Assembly: GCA_963728985.1 (NCBI GenBank)
Contig: CAVSME010000003.1
Span: forward strand, 310,001-374,000
DNA from: DASXAI01 sp963728985
GTDB lineage: Bacteria > Actinomycetota > Acidimicrobiia > Acidimicrobiales > Ilumatobacteraceae
DNA length: 64,000 nucleotides
Direction of reading: 5' to 3'
A program made the position numbers and the translations under genes. The notes under the pieces were generated by a model, which searched no databases, had not been told where the DNA came from, and worked only from the letters and a program-made list of their open reading frames with translations. Positions 8,329 through 17,840 of this stretch are shown piece by piece. Within the stretch, counting starts at the first letter, position 1. Each line of letters opens with the position of its first letter.

Positions 8329-8572
8329 CGCGCACAGATCTGCGATCGGACGCCCGAGCCGTCGGACAGCCGACTCGGCACGGCGCGCACGTAATCGGCG
8401 CTCGGGTTCACCAACGTGCCGGCGATCTGTCGCGCCAGAACGGCGTCTGCATCCGTCGTTCCATCGCGCGCTGGAGGTCGACGCGAACGATCCCGGGCAA
8501 ATTGGCACACTCACGATCCTTGCTGCGCGAGCGACCGTTCGAGATCGTGGCTGGGGCGACTGCGGGCCCGCG

Positions 8573-9040
8573 CTAGAGGTTTTGCCGTGTGAGGAACTCG
8601 AGCGTGGCTTGGTTGAACCCGTTCGCGTCTTCGTGAAGGCCGGCGTGGGAGAGGTGGTCGAAGACCACCAGTTCGGCCCGTTCGATGCCGTCGGTGAGCG
8701 CTGGGGCGAAGCGGGTCGAGGTCACGAGGTCCCAGCGTCCGTAGGTGATTTGTGTCGCGGCGACGATACGTCCGAGTTGGCCCGCGGCGTCATGAACGAG
8801 GACGGCTTCGGACTGGTCGATGAAGGCGTCCACGGGCCGCGGTGGGCGGCCGCGGACGAAGTCCTCCAGGCCGGCGCCGAACTCCGGCTTCTCCGCGTAC
8901 ATCTCAGGAGTGAAACACCGCGGGAAGATGCCTTGGATCACGGTGTCCGCCACGCTGCCAAGGGCCCGAGCCATGACCTGGCAGCTCCTCACCACCGCCG
9001 CCACGAAGGGTTCGGTCTTCGCCCACGCGCTGCGCAGTGA
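8573..9040 (-). pseudogene. C-terminal fragment of an alpha/beta hydrolase
   Basis: From about AWAKTEPFVAAVVRSCQVMARAL to the end (FDHLSHAGLHEDANGFNQATLEFLTRQ) the reading frame looks like the cap and C-terminal core of an alpha/beta hydrolase: GIFPRCFTPEMYAEKPEF, then ATQITYGRWDLVTSTRFA (strand before the acidic residue), then the catalytic-type His in LSHAGLHED. The N-terminal half with the nucleophile elbow is missing: upstream of about 9040 the frame turns into arginine/serine-rich noise and no other frame supplies it. It is a 5'-truncated remnant. Confidence 0.7.
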
Positions 9041-9321
9041 CAACGAAGCCGACCGAGGTGACCCGAACGATCGGCGGAGCGGGAAGGCCCCGGCTCGCTG
9101 TGGCGGGGTGGCGACCGACGATGGGAAGCCTCGCCGTCCGATACACACACCCAGCGGCGCTGACGACGGGCAAGCGGAATAACGGCCGCGCCTGGCGAAC
9201 CGGTCGGCGAGGCGCGACGTACCCGCGCACATCGATGACGGCTTGCCGAGGGCCGTGACATCTCGTGTCACGACACTGTCACGCCTTTGGAGAGCCAACC
9301 CAAACGAAAGAGAGGTTTGTC

Positions 9322-10359
9322 ATGATCCAGATCGGGCGCGCCGGGCGGCGCGCCATGTTGGCCGGGGCGGCGGCAGTAGCCGCGCTGGCGGCGTCGCTCG
9401 CCGCCGGCGGCACCGCCCACGCAATCATCGGCGGGGACGTCGCCACGTCGAACTTCCCGTCGTACGTCAAGGTCACCACCGGCACCGGCGTGTGCGGCGG
9501 CACGGTGATCGCTCCCAACACCGTTCTCACCGCCGCCCACTGCGTCGAGGGCGCCTCGCTGGGGTCGGTAACGGCGTTCGTCAAGGACATCATCCCGGTC
9601 CCGGCGATCTCGATCACCATCCACCCCTTGTGGAACGGCGACGTGGTCGACGGTCACGACCTGGCCATCGTCACCTTGCCTCCCGCCACGACCATCGGCG
9701 TGCCCAACGTTCAAGTGGGGTCGCCGTTCGACACGTCCTACTACGCACCGAACACACCGGCCACGATCGTCGGCCACGGCAGCACGACCCCGAGCGGCCC
9801 GTTGAGCACAACGCTACAGGCAGCCAACACCGTGCTCCGCAGCGACGACTACATGGACGACATCTACAACCCGTGGTACTGGTTCGATCACTGGAACTCA
9901 TTTCTCATGATCGGCGCCGGGTCGACGACCAAGACCACCTGCTTCGGCGATAGCGGCGGCCCGCTGTTCGTCCACAAGAGGGGCGCGTCGGACTTGATCC
10001 AGGTCGAGGTCGGCGTCACCAGCTTCACCCTCGGGTGGCCCTCCGAGGACTGCACCCACCCCGGGGGGTTTGCTGAGCTCTCCGGCGCCCAGCTGGCGTG
10101 GGTCGCCCAGCAGGTGCCGAGCATCAAGCCGGCGTGGGGCCCGTGCTACCAGCCGAACGGCCTGCCGGGTCAGGCGTCGGCCAGGTATGTCTCGTCCTAC
10201 CTGCCGGCGGCCCACACCGACGGCCCGTACTACTGGGAGATCGCCTGCTACGGGATCCCGTCGCAGCCGCCTCCCACGACGACCCCAACGCCCCCGACCA
10301 CGGATCCTCCGATCCCACCGATGTGTCGGACGACGCCGTGGAAGTGCCCCGACGCCTGA
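9322..10359 (+). CDS. Secreted trypsin-like serine protease (S1)
   Basis: 345 residues from the ATG at 9322, with AGAGAGG 6-12 bases upstream. Residues 1-34 are a signal peptide (twin Arg, then a long Ala-rich core ending AHA); IIGGD follows like a zymogen activation site. The catalytic triad is visible: TAAHC (His), GHDLAIV (Asp) and TCFGDSGGP (Ser). The C-terminus has a Pro/Thr-rich linker (PPPTTTPTPPTTDPP) and then a short Cys-containing tail, suggesting surface attachment or a lost binding module. It should act outside the cell. Confidence 0.93.
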   Translation: MIQIGRAGRRAMLAGAAAVAALAASLAAGGTAHAIIGGDVATSNFPSYVKVTTGTGVCGGTVIAPNTVLTAAHCVEGASLGSVTAFVKDIIPVPAISITIHPLWNGDVVDGHDLAIVTLPPATTIGVPNVQVGSPFDTSYYAPNTPATIVGHGSTTPSGPLSTTLQAANTVLRSDDYMDDIYNPWYWFDHWNSFLMIGAGSTTKTTCFGDSGGPLFVHKRGASDLIQVEVGVTSFTLGWPSEDCTHPGGFAELSGAQLAWVAQQVPSIKPAWGPCYQPNGLPGQASARYVSSYLPAAHTDGPYYWEIACYGIPSQPPPTTTPTPPTTDPPIPPMCRTTPWKCPDA

Positions 10360-10864
10360 CCGGCTGGGCAGCGTCGTCGGACGCGGTCCGCGCCGGCACT
10401 GGTCGGCCCGATCGGAGGCTCAGACCACGCATTCCACAGACGCGACGGTCACCTGCAGCAGTTCGCAACCGGTGTCCCGCACGGCGACCTCGGGTGACCA
10501 CCGCGTCCCGCCCGGCCCAGCGATGGGTGGAAGATGCTCGCAGGTGGTGGCGCCCTCGCCGCGGAGGTTGTGCCCGGTCTGATACGAAGCGTCGACGGCC
10601 ATCGCAGCGCGGGCGTCCCCTGCCCGTCGCCTCGGCATGGTGACTTTGTCCGAAGCGGGATCACCGGCGGCGGCCGGGCCACCAACTCATCGATGGCCCG
10701 GCCGATCCGTCGCGCCCGACCAACGCACGCAGCCGGTGTTCTGTCGCGGATGGTGTGACCGCTAACCGTGGTCATTCCGCGCGATGAATGAGCGCGTAGC
10801 GGCATCGTGGATGCCCGATGGCCTTCAGCTGGACCAAGCCAACCTTCGGGTGGAGTAGGCCAGA
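10360..10864. other. 505-bp gap; no supported gene
   Basis: No frame has both a credible start and family-like sequence. A minus-strand frame (10420-10638) ends in CELLQVTVASVECVV and could be a gene remnant, but nothing in it can be assigned. Confidence 0.4.
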
Positions 10865-11500
10865 ATGTGCTCGGTGAGGATCGGCGTTTGCTCCGACGTG
10901 CACGGTCGCCATGACCGGTTCCTGGCTGTGCTGGGCGCCATGGCGGCAGCCGGGGTCGACGAACGCTGGTGTCTCGGTGATCTGGTCGGAGGCGAGCCGG
11001 TCACGGCTGAGCTACTAGGCGCGGCTCGTCAACTCGACCTACTGATCGCCGGAAATCACGACGCGTGGGCGCTCGGATCAGACCGGGTCGTCGCTCGCGG
11101 ACGCGACGTGTTCAGGTTGTCGAGCCGCGCAAAGGCCAGCCGTCACGGCATCGACTGCTGGCATGGCTCGCCGCGCCACCCCCTGCTCGGGTTCCTCACC
11201 GAGGCGTCTGCCGGAAAGATCCTGCTCGACCGCCCTGTGGGCTCGCTCGGGCTCGTCGGCCATACGCATGAACCGACGCTCTTCGCCTACGACGGCGCCG
11301 CTACGCGCGCGTTGCGGCCAGTTCCGGGCGAGTCTTACGACTGGCTCGCGACCGGTGCCTGCATGGCCAACCCGGGGGCGGTCTGCGGCAACCCGCGCGA
11401 CGCGGCGAGTTGGTGGCTCATCGTCGACATTGACGCCCGTGTGCTGCGGTGGCACCGCAAGGAGTTCGAGGCCGGAGAAGCTGGCGCGGCCGGCGCGTGA
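10865..11500 (+). CDS. Metallophosphoesterase (YfcE-like)
   Basis: 211 residues carrying the full calcineurin-like metal-site series in order: CSDVHGR (D-x-H), WCLGDLVGG (GD), AGNHDAW (GNHD), CWHGSPRH (H) and VGHTHEP (GHTH). The compact length and spacing fit the YfcE/MJ0936-type phosphodiesterases that use two manganese-type ions. The start at 10865 gives MCSVRIGVCSDVH, placing the first motif at residue 10 as expected. The natural phosphodiester is unknown. Confidence 0.92.
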   Translation: MCSVRIGVCSDVHGRHDRFLAVLGAMAAAGVDERWCLGDLVGGEPVTAELLGAARQLDLLIAGNHDAWALGSDRVVARGRDVFRLSSRAKASRHGIDCWHGSPRHPLLGFLTEASAGKILLDRPVGSLGLVGHTHEPTLFAYDGAATRALRPVPGESYDWLATGACMANPGAVCGNPRDAASWWLIVDIDARVLRWHRKEFEAGEAGAAGA

Positions 11501-11689
11501 GCCACGTCGTTCCCATCGTCGGGTAACCGGGTACGTCACCGGCATCAACCGGGTGTCCAGGGGGAACAACGACACCGTCGGAGCCCACATTCTGTTCCCC
11601 AACCCGTTGCACCAGTTCCGTCGATCTGCCGCGACGGTGCCCAGCCGCTTTCTAGACCGACGCGCTCCCATCAGGGCAATCTGTGCGCT

Positions 11690-12418
11690 GTGACTGAGCC
11701 GAATGAGACGGGTGATGATCGCAGGCTCTTGACGGCGATGCTCAACTTGACTGCGACACATCGGGAGCATGAGAAGTTCTACTCGGTGTCTCCGCGTGAA
11801 CAGGCGGTCGCGCTACAGCGGCACTCTCGGACGCTGCATGCGCTGGCGGACCGATGGATGACGGTCGTGCCGGGCGGTGCGGACGCGTTCAGCCCCTACG
11901 AGGGGGCTGACGACCTGAACGCGCTCGCTGCAACACAGCTTGATGGTGTGCTGTTCATGGAGGGTGAAGGCGAGCCGGTCGAGGTCACGCAGCTCAAGCG
12001 CGACCTGCGGTCCTTCGGTGATGATTCGGTCGCGGCTGGTGCCTGGCTCGCGACGGCAATGGAGTCTTCGTGGGGCGTAGCGGTCATGCTCTTGGAGATC
12101 AGGGATCTCGCGGATTTGTTGGGTGAGCGGCATCGGATCATCGCGAACAACTGGCAGGGAGCGGCGCTGGCCGCGTTGGCGGGCCGTACTCTCAAGCGTG
12201 CGGCGGAACTGCTCGACAGGATCGATTTCGCTCCAGCCGCACTGCGGGAGGACCTTGCACGACAGCGGGTCTCGGCAGCGCGACTCTCATCCGCGGCGGA
12301 GATGATCGACCACGCGGCGGATTTGCTAAGCGACTTCGCGGGTCTTGTGCACGACAACGAGCGACGGTGGCGCGTGTTCCGCATGCGGGTTGAGCAGATC
12401 GTCGCGGCACTGCCGTGA
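11690..12418 (+). CDS. Hypothetical helical protein
   Basis: 242 residues from a GTG at 11690. I do not recognise the family. The protein is mostly helical and soluble, with an EHEKFYSVSPREQAVALQRHSRTLHALADRW segment near the start and a long Ala/Arg-rich helix at the C-terminus (SAARLSSAAEMIDHAADLL), compatible with a helical bundle. Its stop overlaps the GTG of the next gene by four bases, so the two are probably made together. Confidence 0.75.
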   Translation: MTEPNETGDDRRLLTAMLNLTATHREHEKFYSVSPREQAVALQRHSRTLHALADRWMTVVPGGADAFSPYEGADDLNALAATQLDGVLFMEGEGEPVEVTQLKRDLRSFGDDSVAAGAWLATAMESSWGVAVMLLEIRDLADLLGERHRIIANNWQGAALAALAGRTLKRAAELLDRIDFAPAALREDLARQRVSAARLSSAAEMIDHAADLLSDFAGLVHDNERRWRVFRMRVEQIVAALP

Positions 12419-12912
12419 CCCGTCCTCAGCAGCGGCCGCTGCTCGGATTGCGTCGCGCGCCCGGTCGCCTCGCCCTCATCTTGTTTCGCATGCCATTACG
12501 GGCCTACCGGCACGGCTGTGGCTGGTTGCTGGGCCGCACGTTCCTGCTCCTCGTTCACGTCGGCCGCAACACCGGCAAGCCGCATGAAACGGTCGCGATG
12601 GTGTTGAGCTACAACGATTGTGACCACGAAGCAGTTATCTGCTCGGCGTGGGGACCAGACGCCGACTGGATACGAAACCTCAGAGCGCGGTCCGCGTCGG
12701 AGGTCCGAATCGGACGAGACTCCTTCATCCCCGAACATCGATTCCTCACCGACGACGAAGCCCTCGCCGTCGCGCTCGACTTCCGACGCCGTCATGCGTG
12801 GCGACTACGACTGATGGCCACCATCCTCGGGTGGGGCAGGCTCAACTCAGACAGCGCGCTAAGACGCTTCGTGCACGCACATCCCTTCGTCCTGCTCAGG
12901 CCAGCCCAGTAG
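12415..12912 (+). CDS. Deazaflavin-dependent nitroreductase family protein
   Basis: 165 residues from a GTG overlapping the previous stop (GTGA). The N-terminal FRMPLRAYRHGCGWLLGRTFLLLVHVGRNTGKPHETVAMVLSY and CSAWGPDADWIRNLRARSASEVRIG are the DDN-family landmarks (the HVGRNTGKPHET segment corresponds to the GRRSG..R cofactor motif). The first 35 residues are hydrophobic and basic, like the membrane-touching N-terminus of related proteins. Probably F420-dependent. Confidence 0.88.
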   Translation: MTRPQQRPLLGLRRAPGRLALILFRMPLRAYRHGCGWLLGRTFLLLVHVGRNTGKPHETVAMVLSYNDCDHEAVICSAWGPDADWIRNLRARSASEVRIGRDSFIPEHRFLTDDEALAVALDFRRRHAWRLRLMATILGWGRLNSDSALRRFVHAHPFVLLRPAQ

Positions 12913-13160
12913 CACATATCTGCCGAACTGGTCGGTCGGGCGCTGCCGTAGCGCCGATCCGATCCGGCGGTCCGGGTCAGGCAGTGAGCGAGGACGTCGC
13001 CGTACCGAACGACGGCGTTCCCGAACCCGGAGTTTCGGTCGCTGTCGCGGCGGCCGGGCACGCCGCACCGTCGTTCTGGCGCGCTCCCGAGAGGCAGCGA
13101 TGGCTCACAGCGCGCCTCGCCGCCTGGGCCAGCCTCCCGATGCGTCGGTTCGGTCGACTG

Positions 13161-13433
13161 CTAAATGGTGCTGCGAGTACCGGTAGCAGGCCACGTCGTA
13201 TTGCGACACGGAATGAGGGTTGTTCGAGTTCTGCGGTGCACTACCGGCGTAATGGTCTTCAGCGTTGGCGAAGCCACTGGTGTCGAAGCCCGGTGGACTG
13301 TTGGGGCCGTCGTACTACCGCATTCCTGGCTCGGTTGTCCGGTGCCGTTCGGGTTGGACGCCGCCGAAGCGGCGCCACCGCCGACGAGCCGACAGGTACC
13401 GGCGATGATCAAGGCGACAACACGTCTGCGCAT
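13161..13433 (-). pseudogene. Frameshifted small secreted protein (NPNGTGQP/SQYDVAC family)
   Basis: An ATG at 13433, with AGGGAGGGG just upstream, opens MRRRVVALIIAGTCRLVGGG, a signal peptide, followed by SNPNGTGQPSQECG. In that frame the rest is nonsense. The reading frame two bases over gives GFDTSGFANAEDHYAGSAPQ and then NSNNPHSVSQYDVACYRYSQ, which is what this short secreted actinobacterial family has next. The shift falls near 13,311. I recall the NPNGTGQP and SQYDVAC motifs as shared by many small actinobacterial secreted proteins of unknown function. Confidence 0.65.
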
Positions 13434-14034
13434 ATTTCCCCTCCCTTTGACGTCAGGGAGGGCAGCCAGCCGCATGGCAGGGTCGACTCGAGCCGAGCCC
13501 GACCGGAGTCTTCCACGTCTCACCGACGAATGCCTCTCAGGTCGAAGCTCAGGGCAGATTGGCTCCACTGAAGGAGGAAGCCGTCCTACCGGTCGGCACC
13601 GGCAACCGGACGGGCCCACCGACGCCGCCCCCGCCATCGCCAGCCGCCTCGATCGCACCTGCATGGGTGGAGCGGCTCGCCGCGCAGGCGGGCACCGCGG
13701 CTAGCAGCGTGGTGCGGCTGGCCGTCGGGATGCCGGTCGCCGTCCTCCAGCGGCTCAGCGGCCTGGTCCGGCGGCACTGAGACGCTGCCCGGTCAGCCGA
13801 AGCCCTGAAGGAGGGCCGGCAATGCCGCTTCGACCACGGCCGCGGCGGCGCTCGTCGGTGTCACCCCAACGAACCTGCTCCCCACGTGGCGACACGTCGC
13901 CACTCCGGTCGGGTTAGGGTGGCGTTCCGGGGGTTAGCCGCCGGCCACCACGGAGCGGAGGATGATATATCGCGATCGCCAGCCGAGGGACACCTCGGAG
14001 TCACTCTGACGGGTTGAGGCCGAGCCGTTGATCA
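13434..14034. other. 601-bp gap; no supported gene
   Basis: No convincing coding frame. A plus-strand frame ending at 13780 (PSPAASIAPAWVERLAAQAG and onward) is the best of several weak ones but lacks a start signal and family features. Upstream of 14035 the sequence is GT/GC mixed with a GGGTTAGGGTGG stretch at about 13911. Confidence 0.4.
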
Positions 14035-14550
14035 ATGGCTCGCCTCGCCAGGAATTGTCGGGTGCACGACTCCGCGCTCGTCGCTCTCGTCGCCGTAGCG
14101 ATGGCAGTCGGCGTCGTGGGGACCGTCGTGCCGGTGGTGCCGGGTCTCGCCCTGGTGTGGGCGGCGGCGCTCGTGTATGGCCTAGGCGCCGGCTTCGGCG
14201 CCGTGGGAGTGGTGGCATTCACCGTCATCACGGGCTTGGCGTTGGCCGGCATCGTCATCGGTTCCTTGATGCCGCACCGAGCCGCCGCTCGAAGTGGTGC
14301 GGCGCGCAGCTCGATGTGGCTCGGCGGTGCGCTGGCTCTGCTGGGCTTCTTCGTCGTGCCGTTGATCGGTGTCGTCCTCGGTGGTGTGTTGGGCGTCTTT
14401 CTAGGTGAGATCGTGCGTACTCGCGATGCAGCCACGGCGTGGCGCTCGACCGCCGGCACGATCAAGGGATTCGGCGTTGCAGTCGTGGTGCAAGTCGCGA
14501 TTGGCCTGACCATGGTGGCGGTATGGGCGTCGTGGCTGTTGCTTGGCTGA
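14035..14550 (+). CDS. DUF456 family membrane protein
   Basis: 171 residues (or about 162 from a GTG at 14062) with four hydrophobic segments. GVVGTVVPVVPGLALVWAAALVYGLG is the DUF456 signature and LGGALALLGFFVVPLIGVVLGGVLGVFLGEIVR is the second half, rich in small residues like a glycine-zipper. The family is widespread and of unknown function, located in the inner membrane. It stands alone, with the glycosyltransferase convergent on the other side. Confidence 0.88.
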   Translation: MARLARNCRVHDSALVALVAVAMAVGVVGTVVPVVPGLALVWAAALVYGLGAGFGAVGVVAFTVITGLALAGIVIGSLMPHRAAARSGAARSSMWLGGALALLGFFVVPLIGVVLGGVLGVFLGEIVRTRDAATAWRSTAGTIKGFGVAVVVQVAIGLTMVAVWASWLLLG

Positions 14551-14644
14551 CCGCGCGGCCGATGTACGCCTGTAATTGTAAGCCTGCAATCGGAAGAGTT
14601 CCTGCCCGGCCCTTGCCAGGACGCCTGCGGTTTTGTCGATCGCT

Positions 14645-15685
14645 TCAGGCCGCGCCGGCGCCAGCGGCTGACCGAACGATCTTCGCGAAGAGGTCCAAGT
14701 GGTCAGCGACCATGCGCTCGGTCGAGAAGCGCGCAGCCGCGTCCTTGCGGCACGCGGAGCGATCGAGTTCACTGGCGCATGCGACAGCCGCGGCGAGCTC
14801 GTCTTCATACGCGCCGATGAAGCCCGTGACCTCGTCGGTAACGATCTCGGGAGCCGACCCCTTGGGCGTGGCAACCACCGGTGTGCCCACCGCCAAGGCC
14901 TCGATCATCACCATCCCGAACGGCTCGGGCCAGGCGATCGGGTTGATCAGACATCGGGCGCCGGCGAGCAGGTCGAGCTTGTCTCGGCCGCCGACTTCGC
15001 CCACATACGCAACGCCGTCCCCGAGCATCGGCGCGATCTGTTGTTCGAAGAACGCCACCTCCGCGGGCTCCCGCATCTTGGCTGCGATCCGCAGCGACAC
15101 ACCGGCCTGGCGGGCGACGCGCACGGCCACGTCCACGCCCTTGTCTGGACTCATCCGCCCAAGGAACAAGGCATAGCCGCCATCGCCGTCGCCGAGCGGG
15201 AAGGCGTCGACGTCGAGGCCGTGATGGATCACCCCCGCGACGGCGATATCGCCGGCCGTGCTGGCGTGATGATGCGAGATGGCGATCACCGGAACGCGCC
15301 CGGCGATGGCCCGGTAGAGGTCGCCGAACTCCCTTTCGAAGGGCCCGTGATTGGTCGTCACCAGCGGGACATCGAATCGCTGGGCATACACCGGCCCGAC
15401 CAACGTGTGGTCATGCACGATGTCCGCGCCCCATTCTCGGATCGCATCGTAGGCGTTGACGACGTGGTGCAGCTCGGTGGCGACACCGGTCCCCACGGTC
15501 CCCGCCGCCGTGTCGCGCACCCAACGGCGCGGCACGTCGCAGGTGCTGTCCCCGCTCGCGTAGAGCAGCACATCGTGTCCGGCCGCCTGCAGACCACGGG
15601 CGAGGTTGTCAAGGACGGCCTCGGTCCCGCCGTAGGCAGGGGGTGGGACCGGTACCCACGGCGGGGCGATGACGGCGATCCGCAT
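14645..15685 (-). CDS. Glycosyltransferase family 4 protein
   Basis: 346 residues from the ATG at 15685. The N-terminal MRIAVIAPPWVPVPPPAYGG, with GGTEAVLDNLARGLQAAGHDV, is the donor-site entry of GT-B enzymes. The C-terminal half has ALFLGRMSPDKGVDVAVR and then PEPFGMVMIEALAVGTPVVATPKGSAPEIV, the E-x7-E nucleotide-sugar motif. It acts in the cytoplasm on a sugar acceptor, probably for envelope glycan or glycolipid. A short decayed copy of its N-terminus lies at 30616. Confidence 0.92.
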   Translation of the reverse strand: MRIAVIAPPWVPVPPPAYGGTEAVLDNLARGLQAAGHDVLLYASGDSTCDVPRRWVRDTAAGTVGTGVATELHHVVNAYDAIREWGADIVHDHTLVGPVYAQRFDVPLVTTNHGPFEREFGDLYRAIAGRVPVIAISHHHASTAGDIAVAGVIHHGLDVDAFPLGDGDGGYALFLGRMSPDKGVDVAVRVARQAGVSLRIAAKMREPAEVAFFEQQIAPMLGDGVAYVGEVGGRDKLDLLAGARCLINPIAWPEPFGMVMIEALAVGTPVVATPKGSAPEIVTDEVTGFIGAYEDELAAAVACASELDRSACRKDAAARFSTERMVADHLDLFAKIVRSAAGAGAA

Positions 15686-15810
15686 GGCGTGTTCTCCGGG
15701 ACCCTCAGCCCCATGCCGAGCGAGCGGGAAGACGTCGGCGGCGGTTGTCGCCGGCGGCGCGCCCTTCGCACGCATGCGTGGGTGCTCGGCTCGGCGGCTC
15801 CGGGTGCAGC

Positions 15811-15876
15811 TGGCAGCGCTGACACGATGCCGGCGAGAACCAGGAACACCGTCGTGATCCAAAGAAGTGCAGTCAT
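15811..15876 (-). pseudogene. Truncated GPGG-type small membrane protein gene
   Basis: An ATG at 15876, with a perfect AGGAGG 5 bases before it, opens MTALLWITTVFLVLAGIVSAL. That is the first membrane helix of the GPGG-motif small membrane protein family, as in the copy at 17983. After about 22 codons the frame loses all similarity and the second helix and GPGG tail are absent in every frame. Its upstream region is closely related to that of the 17983 copy, so it is a 3'-truncated duplicate with its control region intact. Confidence 0.65.
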
Positions 15877-15904
15877 CGACGCCTCCTAGCGCCCTCTCAC
15901 CCAA

Positions 15905-15941
15905 CCACCCCAAGGGCAGCGTGAATACACCCCTAGGGGTG
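15905..15941. promoter_or_regulatory. Shared 37-bp upstream element, copy A
   Basis: It ends in CACCCCTAGGGGTG (15928-15941), a perfect 14-bp palindrome, and begins CCACCCCAAGG. It matches copy B at 18013-18049 at 32 of 37 positions with no gaps. It lies 29-65 bases upstream of the truncated GPGG gene. The symmetry points to a dimeric regulator site. Confidence 0.65.
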
Positions 15942-15974
15942 GTTTGGCTGCGCCCACCCGAGGGCTCGGAACCG

Positions 15975-17289
15975 CTAGGGAAGCAGGCTGCCGGCAGCAT
16001 CGCTGCGCAGACCGGGCGGGAAGCGGCCATCGCCGTCGACCGCGCCGACCCCGATCCCTTGCACATCGGGCGTCAGTGCCCTGATCTGGTCAGCTGCCGC
16101 CAGGCCGGCGTCGCGGACAGCATCTCGCAGCAGATCGAGCTGCTCCTGCACGACCCGACGGCGAGCGAGTGGCAAGACCTCCAGCAGGTCCTCGAGGGCG
16201 GCTGCCAGCCGCCTGGACACTTGCGGCGATCTCGCCCCAGAGAGTCGGAATCTCATCGAAGCTGAGGTGGATGTAGGCATCCCAGTCCATGACCGGCATC
16301 GTCACTCGGACGCGACCGCGTGAGTCGCGATGACGGCCGTCGGGAATTGCGCGCTCGCCGAGTTGTCTTAGACCGTCGTGTATCCGATCGATGCACTGCA
16401 CCGCGGTCGTCGGATCGAGGAACGGCGACTCCGACAAGGCTCGTTCCGCCATGTCGACGAGCATTCTGAAGCCGTACGCGACATCCTGCTCCAAGGTCCG
16501 CTCCAGACCGAACCCCAAGGCCGATGCGGCGGCCCTGCGATCGACGGAACATGGGTCGCCGTCGATGCGGATGAGTGGTGCCCCGGCGGGCACGAAGGTG
16601 CCGAGAGCGGGGACGACGTGCAGCACACAGTGGCCGGCGGCGGCGACTTCGACGAGACGGTCGATGTCGCAAGCGGTCACGACCCCGGAGCTCACCGACA
16701 GCATGACGGACGGGTCTGCCTGCGCTGAACCCGCCCGGTCGGGGTAACGCTCGTCGAGCAAGCGGCGGGTGTCGTTGCCGACCAGCTCGATCAGGGCTGA
16801 CACACGGAGGGAGCGGCCGATGTGGTGTACATAGATGACCAACATGGCGATGCTGGTCAGTACAAGGACGTAGCCCACGACGATCGCCAGGCCGGGCACC
16901 TGGCCATCTCCATCGGACTGGACCTCGCGTAGCGAGATCAGGGCGTGGGCGAACGTCGCGACGAAGAGTCCGACGGCGAACTGGCTCGGCTTGTCCCTGA
17001 GGAAGTTCTGGACAATACGCGGCGAGAACTGGCCCATGGCCAATTGCACGACGACCATGGTGATCGTCAGGACGAGCGCCGCGAGCGACACCATGGACGC
17101 GGCAATGGTCTGGAGGATGGCCGTGGCGGCGTCGGGATCACCCGTCGCCCACCGCGGGATGGCATTGAATCCAAACGCTCGGTCCACCCCGAGCGTGGCG
17201 ATGGACAGCACCACACCGGCCACAACGCACATGACCGGGACGAACCACAGGCTCGAGCGCAGCCGCGAAAACGGTGATGGGGTGCTCAT
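15975..17289 (-). CDS. DUF2254 family membrane protein (frameshifted)
   Basis: From the ATG at 17289 the frame encodes four hydrophobic segments (SLWFVPVMCVVAGVVLSIA; SMVSLAALVLTITMVVVQLA with the QFSPR that follows; FAVGLFVATFAHALISL; GLAIVVGYVLVLTSIAMLVI) and then the soluble DUF2254 domain to HLSFDEI. There it leaves the family sequence. Removing one base near 16,248 continues as RLSGARSPQVSRRLAAALED and on to a stop at 15975, which is the normal family C-terminus. The extra base is either a real mutation or a sequence error. Function of the family is unknown; located in the membrane. Confidence 0.8.
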
Positions 17290-17429
17290 ACGCTCAGTCC
17301 CCTACCCGGCGCTCGTGGCCGCCGATACTCGCAGCGTGTGATGGGGCTTCCGCGCACTCGGGCCCCGACGCGCAGCGCTCTACGCCGGGCGAGGCGTCGT
17401 GTGCCTCGCCCCGACGGCTCGCGCGTCGG

Positions 17430-17753
17430 TCAGTGAGCGTCGAGTGCGTCGTCGACAGCGTCGAATGTCGAGATCGTGGCCGTCAGACCGGTGAGCTCGA
17501 GCACCCGCCGGGGCTGGCAGCCGTGTCGTGCGACCACCCCGACAGGTGTCTCGCTTGCCAACGCGACGAGTTCGCTGAGCACATTGGAGCCCATGAAGAC
17601 GACGTCCGAAAAGTCGATCACCACCTTGCGCCGGTCCGCTCCGTTGCGGACGACGCGGAAGATGCCGGCGGCGTTGGCGGCGTCCAGCTCGCCCCAGAGG
17701 TGAGCAACTGGTGTGGACACGCATGACCACCAGACGCCACCGTAGGAAGTCAC
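17430..17753 (-). CDS. STAS domain protein (anti-sigma factor antagonist-like)
   Basis: 107 residues from a GTG at 17753 with GAGGGGAG upstream. The STAS fold is visible: PVAHLWGELDAANA, then KVVIDFSDVVFMGSNVLSELVAL, where Ser in FMGSN sits at the usual phosphorylated Ser position, and VARHGCQPRRVLELTGL at the end. Such proteins are partners of HATPase anti-sigma kinases. No kinase or sigma factor is adjacent; a kinase gene is found 9 kb away at 27266. It lies in the same direction as the GPGG gene just upstream. Confidence 0.8.
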   Translation of the reverse strand: MTSYGGVWWSCVSTPVAHLWGELDAANAAGIFRVVRNGADRRKVVIDFSDVVFMGSNVLSELVALASETPVGVVARHGCQPRRVLELTGLTATISTFDAVDDALDAH

Positions 17754-17840
17754 GAGCGTTCTCCCCTCGGCCTCTTGGGCGACCAGGGACCGAGTCTGGC
17801 GTCGGACGCCCAAACGGGAACGATGCGGTTGCACGGTCGG

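Noticed and set aside
10420..10638. 72-codon minus-strand frame ending CELLQVTVASVECVV
   Set aside because: The end looks protein-like but there is no start, no ribosome site and no family; left as a gap note.
13559..13780. 73-codon plus-strand frame with an amphipathic C-terminus
   Set aside because: Pro-rich N-terminal part and no start signal; not distinguishable from chance.
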